From the NCBI GenBank assembly GCA_002478245.1, contig DLMW01000090.1, forward strand, positions 1,436 to 10,252: a DNA stretch of 8,817 bases, given 5' to 3'. This document shows positions 5,458 through 8,817 of this stretch, piece after piece. The position numbers were made by a program, and so were the translations under genes. This stretch comes from a bacterium UBP18_UBA7526. GTDB taxonomy: Bacteria > UBP18 > UBA7526. The notes below the pieces were generated by a model. The model saw only the letters and a program-made list of their open reading frames with translations, did no database searches and was not told the DNA's origin. How positions within the stretch are numbered: the first letter of the stretch is position 1; the number at the start of each line of letters is the position of its first letter.

Positions 5458-7735
5458 CTTTTTGGGGAAGGGATGTGAGAAGAAGGAAGGTGGAGAGGTT
5501 GAAGAGGGAGACGACGAGGCAGGTCTTTAGGATTCCTAAGATGGGGATGAGGAGGCTGCTGGCCAATAATGCCCCCAGGCAGGAGCCGAATAGGTCCACG
5601 CCATAGATTAATCCAGCGGTCTTTCCCACTTCCTCGCCCTTTAGATAGATCTTATTCGCTAGAGGGAATTCCAGGCCGACTAAGAGACCGCTGAGGGCTA
5701 CTAAGAGGGGAAAGACTATCTGGGATAGAGGATGGAGGTAGATCCCCTTTACTTTAGAAAGGGCGATTAAGAAGAAGGGAAGGAAGAGGGCATGGATAGT
5801 TACTGCCCCCTCCAGTCGAGAGAGAACCAATAGGTCTCTTTTTATTTTGGGCAGTTGCCCGATCATAAGGAAAGCGCCAAGGGTCAGGCCCACCATGAAG
5901 AAAGCCACGATCAATCCAATTCGAGAATAGAGATAGCCGTATAATACCTGGAAGGCAAGGATTAAGACCACTTCCAAGGTGATTCCAGCAAAGCCCGTAG
6001 TGGCGATAGCTAAGGGAGTGAAACTTCTTCTAATCCTAGAAGACCTTCTACCTAAAAAGACGAGAAGGAAGATGAGAATGGCCAGGCTAGTTGCAAAGTG
6101 CCAGACATCCAGTTTAGTAAATGAGGTAAATAGTTTTCTTGAGGCGGGATGGAAGTAACTCGCCCAGAGGACAAGATCATAGTAGTAGGAGATGGGCTGG
6201 AAGTCAAAGTTCTTCTTCGCTCCCTCTGCTTCTTTTAGGGCGCTCAGGAGATAGGAGATCTTTTTGGGTGTAAATTGATAGGAGATGTGATAGGGGGTCA
6301 AAAAGTCGGTCTCTATCTTCCTTTCAGAGAATCTTCTATTCAGGATTCCATCATCATGGGTGAGAACCTTTTCACTAGGGGAAGCAGATAAAAGGAGGTA
6401 TTCTCCCGGAACAGCCACTATATTGGGGAAGACATCCCTTAGGGTATAGTAGATGCTGGCGTTGAAGTCCCCCATCTCCTCCCCTAAGTAGGCCTCCTTG
6501 GAGGAGATCCCTAAAGAGATTATCCCATCATCTTTTAAGATATTTCTTACTTCTCTAAAGAACTCCTTAGTATAGCATCTATTGAGCTGGGCGGTGCAGG
6601 GGTCGGGAAGATTGACCATGACCAAGTCATACTTCTCCTTTACCCTCTTTACAAAGAGGCGGCCATCGAGATAATGAACCCTTATCCTCTCATCCTCCAG
6701 GGCCTTGCGATCGCTTGGGGGGAGATAATCCTTTGCCATTTGGATGAGCCAGGGATCGAGTTCCACATAGTCTACAGAATCTGGGTTATGCTTCAGAATC
6801 TCCTGTAGGGCCCCACTCACCCCTCCGCCAATGAGAAGGACCTTCTTTGGTTTAGAATGCTCCAGCATGGTTAAGTGGGTGACATACTCATTAAACTCTC
6901 TATCAGAGGTAGTAAAGGATAGAAGGCCGTTCTCATAGAGACTATACTGATCATCCCTCTTTGTAGTCACCAGATTCCCATAGATGGAGTTCTTCTCCTC
7001 AACCAATTGGTATCCCTTCCAGCGCCGCCTGGTGGATTGATCCTGGAAATTATCTATCTTAGAAGAGCCGAAGAGATAGATGCTTAAAGCAAATAAAAGC
7101 AGAATGGGGATAGAAATTTTGCGGATTCTGGATCCTGGATCCTGGATCCTGGCTGCTGTGGAGAGTAAGAGGGCAGCCAGGAGGTTGAGGGAGCCGATTA
7201 AGAGGGCGCAAGAGAAGGAATGGAGAAGAGAGACCAAGAGGAAGGTGAAGATGATCCCTCCGGACATTGCCCCTAGGGCATCATAGATATAGACCCTTCC
7301 GATAGCCTTGGCCGCCTCCTTAATTGTCTGATTGTAGACCCGGCAGCCTAAGGCAAACTGGAAGCCGATCACCAGACATAGAGGAGCAAGGACCAGAAAG
7401 GAGAAGTAGAGCATGGGAAAAGGGCCGATAATCTCCCCCAGGCCAACACCAATGATACTCTTACTCATCCTTACCAGGAGAATCTCTAAGGGCAGAAGAA
7501 GCCAGATCAAAAACTGGGTGAGGATGAAGACCTCTACTCCTCTCTTTATCCTGTCTGCCCCCCTTCCTAAGAACCAGCTCCCCATTCCCACCCAGAAGAG
7601 CCAGGAAGCGAGAATAAACCCAATGGAGAGCTCATTCCCATAGAAAGTAATGAGTAGCTCCCTGACCAAAACTACCTGGCTGATAACGCTACTAAATCCT
7701 ACTAAAATTAAAGCAAAGATTAGAATCTTTCTCAT
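5441..7735 (-). CDS. Polytopic membrane protein with spermidine-synthase-like domain
   Basis: A 764-residue protein in three parts: an N-terminal block of about six or seven hydrophobic helices (within 5-222), a soluble Rossmann methyltransferase-fold domain (about 240-450), and a second helical block (about 546-755). The soluble part has spermidine-synthase family features: IYGN (251-254), GGGVSG (303-308), VELDP (324-328), YLDGR (355-359) and NLPDP (375-379). In true aminopropyltransferases the glycine motif is GGGDG; here the aspartate position is replaced, so polyamine synthesis is doubtful and the substrate is unknown. The ATG at 7735 has GAGAGG just upstream and precedes the first helix; ATG 7753 is an alternative. 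The 112-residue longer open frame overlaps the divergent glycosylase gene and is rejected. A GGATCCT heptamer repeat encodes IQDPGSRI (197-204) in the loop between two helices. Confidence 0.88.
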   Translation of the reverse strand: MRKILIFALILVGFSSVISQVVLVRELLITFYGNELSIGFILASWLFWVGMGSWFLGRGADRIKRGVEVFILTQFLIWLLLPLEILLVRMSKSIIGVGLGEIIGPFPMLYFSFLVLAPLCLVIGFQFALGCRVYNQTIKEAAKAIGRVYIYDALGAMSGGIIFTFLLVSLLHSFSCALLIGSLNLLAALLLSTAARIQDPGSRIRKISIPILLLFALSIYLFGSSKIDNFQDQSTRRRWKGYQLVEEKNSIYGNLVTTKRDDQYSLYENGLLSFTTSDREFNEYVTHLTMLEHSKPKKVLLIGGGVSGALQEILKHNPDSVDYVELDPWLIQMAKDYLPPSDRKALEDERIRVHYLDGRLFVKRVKEKYDLVMVNLPDPCTAQLNRCYTKEFFREVRNILKDDGIISLGISSKEAYLGEEMGDFNASIYYTLRDVFPNIVAVPGEYLLLSASPSEKVLTHDDGILNRRFSERKIETDFLTPYHISYQFTPKKISYLLSALKEAEGAKKNFDFQPISYYYDLVLWASYFHPASRKLFTSFTKLDVWHFATSLAILIFLLVFLGRRSSRIRRSFTPLAIATTGFAGITLEVVLILAFQVLYGYLYSRIGLIVAFFMVGLTLGAFLMIGQLPKIKRDLLVLSRLEGAVTIHALFLPFFLIALSKVKGIYLHPLSQIVFPLLVALSGLLVGLEFPLANKIYLKGEEVGKTAGLIYGVDLFGSCLGALLASSLLIPILGILKTCLVVSLFNLSTFLLLTSLPQKEKPSI
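7123..7152 (-). repeat. Heptanucleotide repeat (GGATCCT unit) inside the membrane-protein gene
   Basis: Four tandem 7-base units on the plus strand, GGATTCT then GGATCCT three times, plus GG. Read on the coding minus strand they give RIQDPGSRI. The same unit, in the corresponding frame, occurs in speB at 830-854. The repeat falls in a short loop between two predicted helices, where an insertion would be tolerated. Confidence 0.8.
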
Positions 7736-7780
7736 TTTCCCTCTCACCTTCATCCTATCATACTTAGCCCAAGATTTCAA

Positions 7781-7809
7781 TTGTTTTTGAATCTGAAATA
7801 TGGTATGAT
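7781..7809 (+). promoter_or_regulatory. Candidate promoter for the uracil-DNA glycosylase gene
   Basis: TTGTTT (7781-7786) and TATGAT (7804-7809) are 17 bases apart. Transcription would begin near 7816, leaving an 11-base leader that starts within the ribosome site GGGGAGG ahead of GTG 7827. The hexamers and spacing mirror those before the amr operon. The 91-base gap between the divergent genes must also hold the minus-strand promoter, but no convincing one is visible. Confidence 0.5.
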
Positions 7810-7826
7810 TATGAGGGGAGGTAGGA

Positions 7827-8519
7827 GTGAAAGAAGAGAATAAGATTATTGAAGATTTTAGGGAGGTTCTTTCTCTAGCCAAGAGATACCTCAGGCAGGA
7901 GAAGGAGAGGGGAGTGAGGGAGATAGTTATAAATGCAAAACTCAAAATGCAAAATGCAAAATCGAAAGAGGCTCTGGAGAGGTTGAGGAAGGAAGTGGAG
8001 AGATGTAAGAAGTGCCCCTTATGGAGGAGTAGGAATAATGTCGTCTTCGGGGAGGGGAACCCCAGCGCCAAACTTGTCTTAGTGGGTGAAGCTCCAGGAA
8101 GGAGTGAGGACCTAGAGGGAAGGCCCTTCGTAGGAGCCGCCGGTCAGTTACTGACCAAGATCTTGGCTTCTATTGGTTTAAAGAGAGAGGATGTCTTTAT
8201 CGGGAATATTCTGAAGTGCCGTCCCCCAATGAATAGGAATCCTCTACCAGAGGAGATCAAGGCCTGCTGGGGCTATCTGGATAGGCAACTTAGGACAATA
8301 AGACCTAAGATTATCCTCGCTCTGGGAACCTTTGCTGCCCAGACCTTACTTAAGACGGATGAAAGAATAAGTAGATTGAGAGGAGAGTTCCATCCTTTTG
8401 CTAAAGGGGTAGAGTTAATTGTTACCTACCATCCAGCAGCCCTACTGCGCAACCCAGGATATAAGAGAGCGGTCTGGGAGGATATGAAACTCCTTAAAAA
8501 GGAATACCAAAGGCTCTAG
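7827..8519 (+). CDS. udg: Family 4 (Fe-S) uracil-DNA glycosylase
   Basis: Removes uracil from DNA to start base-excision repair of deaminated cytosine. All signatures of the family 4 enzyme are present in 230 residues: iron-sulfur cysteines C60, C63, C131 and C147 (CKKC, LKCRP, KACW), motif GEAPGRSED (87-95) and HPAALLR (202-208), with FVGAAG (101-106) and PKIILALG (160-167). GTG 7827 has a strong GGGGAGGT site upstream. The catalytic part starts near residue 48; the first 30 or so residues form a helix-rich extension (VLSLAKRYLRQEKERGV) seen in longer members of the family. Between them the linker INAKLKMQNAKSK is encoded by an AAAATGC repeat, so it is probably an insertion. The family is common in thermophiles and in many mesophiles. 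The gene is divergent from the membrane-protein gene and followed by repeat copy 2. Confidence 0.94.
   Translation: MKEENKIIEDFREVLSLAKRYLRQEKERGVREIVINAKLKMQNAKSKEALERLRKEVERCKKCPLWRSRNNVVFGEGNPSAKLVLVGEAPGRSEDLEGRPFVGAAGQLLTKILASIGLKREDVFIGNILKCRPPMNRNPLPEEIKACWGYLDRQLRTIRPKIILALGTFAAQTLLKTDERISRLRGEFHPFAKGVELIVTYHPAALLRNPGYKRAVWEDMKLLKKEYQRL
7931..7964 (+). repeat. AAAATGC heptamer repeat inside udg
   Basis: AAATGCAAAACTC is followed by AAAATGC twice and then AAAATCG, an A-rich run of 7-base units. It lies in frame and encodes NAKLKMQNAKSK in the linker between the N-terminal helices and the Fe-S glycosylase core. The composition differs sharply from the flanking GGAGAGG-type codons. Confidence 0.7.
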
Positions 8520-8547
8520 GCGAAAAGTAAGTGAATAGATACATTGA

Positions 8548-8706
8548 GGCGTCGGAATTTGAACCCTGGTAGTATAAATCCTTTGGATTTAACTAGGGGG
8601 CAAGTACACTCAATAAAAACGTTGATTCTCCAAATGCTCGCCCGTACCATCCGAACGATAGTAAAGGATTGGTTCGGGGTAAATTACGATGCCTTAGGAT
8701 TAGGGG
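8548..8706 (+). repeat. 160-bp dispersed element, copy 2 (inverted relative to copy 1)
   Basis: Same element as 935-1094 in the opposite orientation. It starts GGCGTCGGAATTTG, 28 bases after the udg stop, ends TAAATTACGATGCC followed by TTAGGATTAGGGG, and keeps the AAATCC/GGATTT and CCGAAC/GTTCGG hairpins. The 10-bp arm of copy 1 is weakened here by an A-C mismatch and a wobble. A 60-codon TTG-initiated frame lies in it, but copy 1 has a one-base shift that breaks the frame, so no protein is called. Confidence 0.85.
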
Positions 8707-8741
8707 AAAGTGGAGAAATGCGATGAACAGGATTATTTCGA

Positions 8742-8771
8742 GGTATTGGAATTTCAATAAATTCCGATACC
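8742..8771 (+). repeat. Miniature hairpin related to the 160-bp element
   Basis: GGTATTGGAATTT (8742-8754) pairs with AAATTCCGATACC (8759-8771) over 13 bp, with one G-T pair and a CAAT loop. The arms resemble the terminal repeats of the 160-bp element, and GAGGATTAGGGGG follows, as TTAGGATTAGGGG follows the full copies. It looks like an element with nearly all the interior lost, or the basic palindrome from which the larger one was built. No T-run follows, so it is not a terminator. Confidence 0.65.
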
Positions 8772-8796
8772 GAGGATTAGGGGGTCTGGGGGAAAG

Positions 8797-8817
8797 AACC
8801 CGCCTGCCATCGCCTAC
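8797..8817. repeat. Left half of a palindromic repeat cut by the window end
   Basis: AACCCGCCTGCC opens like the palindromic unit at 5357-5396 (AACCCGCC then TGCC). The expected right arm would lie beyond 8817, so this is a partial call. Confidence 0.3.

Noticed and set aside
7736..8071. 112-residue N-terminal extension of the minus-strand membrane protein frame
   Set aside because: It overlaps the divergent uracil-DNA glycosylase gene, translates the AAAATGC repeat backwards, and precedes a well-placed ATG with a ribosome site at 7735.
8640..8700. tRNA-like look of the element (GGTTCGG near a 3' stem)
   Set aside because: No T-arm with proper 5-bp stem and 7-base loop, no anticodon arm and no acceptor stem of the right size.
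8544..8726. 60-codon frame inside repeat copy 2
   Set aside because: It starts at TTG with no ribosome site and copy 1 carries a one-base shift that breaks the frame. A shared C-terminal stretch (MLARTIRTI) follows from nucleotide identity alone.
1..8817. CRISPR array, prophage or intact insertion sequence
   Set aside because: No regularly spaced direct repeats with spacers, no phage structural genes and no transposase or integrase gene are visible.

Overview
The window carries seven convincing bacterial protein genes, about 1 kb of repeat-rich, partly decayed intergenic DNA, and several families of short dispersed repeats, some of them inside genes. Arginine is encoded mostly by AGA/AGG, coding strands are purine-rich, and proteins are rich in K, E and R. 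Together with a bacterial-type DUF1844 gene, a complete AmmeMemoRadiSam set and many small repeats, this suggests a little-studied anaerobic or thermophilic bacterium, possibly a candidate phylum such as Omnitrophota. That placement is inference; there is no rRNA or ribosomal protein gene to fix it.

Layout. Positions 1-934 hold an agmatinase-family gene (speB) whose GTG start overlaps a TGA that may end an upstream gene. Positions 935-1094 hold copy 1 of a roughly 160-bp repeat that begins at the base after the speB stop. After a candidate promoter, 1181-4832 is a tight four-gene operon: an exported Memo (AmrB)-AMMECR1 (AmrA) fusion, a DUF1844 protein, an exported SIMPL-domain protein, and the radical SAM enzyme AmrS with an N-terminal membrane segment. 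Positions 4833-5440 have no intact gene; they hold a decayed Phd/RelE-type toxin-antitoxin pair, nested inverted repeats and a bidirectional terminator. On the minus strand, 7735-5441 encodes a large membrane protein with a spermidine-synthase-like domain between two blocks of helices. Divergent from it, 7827-8519 encodes a family 4 (Fe-S) uracil-DNA glycosylase. Positions 8520-8817 hold copy 2 of the 160-bp repeat in inverted orientation, a miniature relative that is a near-perfect hairpin, and half of another palindromic repeat cut by the window end.

How the genes relate. The operon is the biological centre. AmmeMemoRadiSam is a recognised three-component bacterial system of unknown function whose A and B proteins have human homologues (AMMECR1, MEMO1). 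Here A and B are one polypeptide with a signal peptide, and the radical SAM enzyme appears membrane-anchored, which points to an envelope version of the system. DUF1844 and SIMPL proteins sit between its parts and are candidate partners. speB and the spermidine-synthase-like gene share a polyamine theme on paper, but they are not adjacent and the latter lacks a key catalytic motif residue. The repeats are the second story: two heptanucleotide repeat families lie in frame inside three otherwise normal enzymes.
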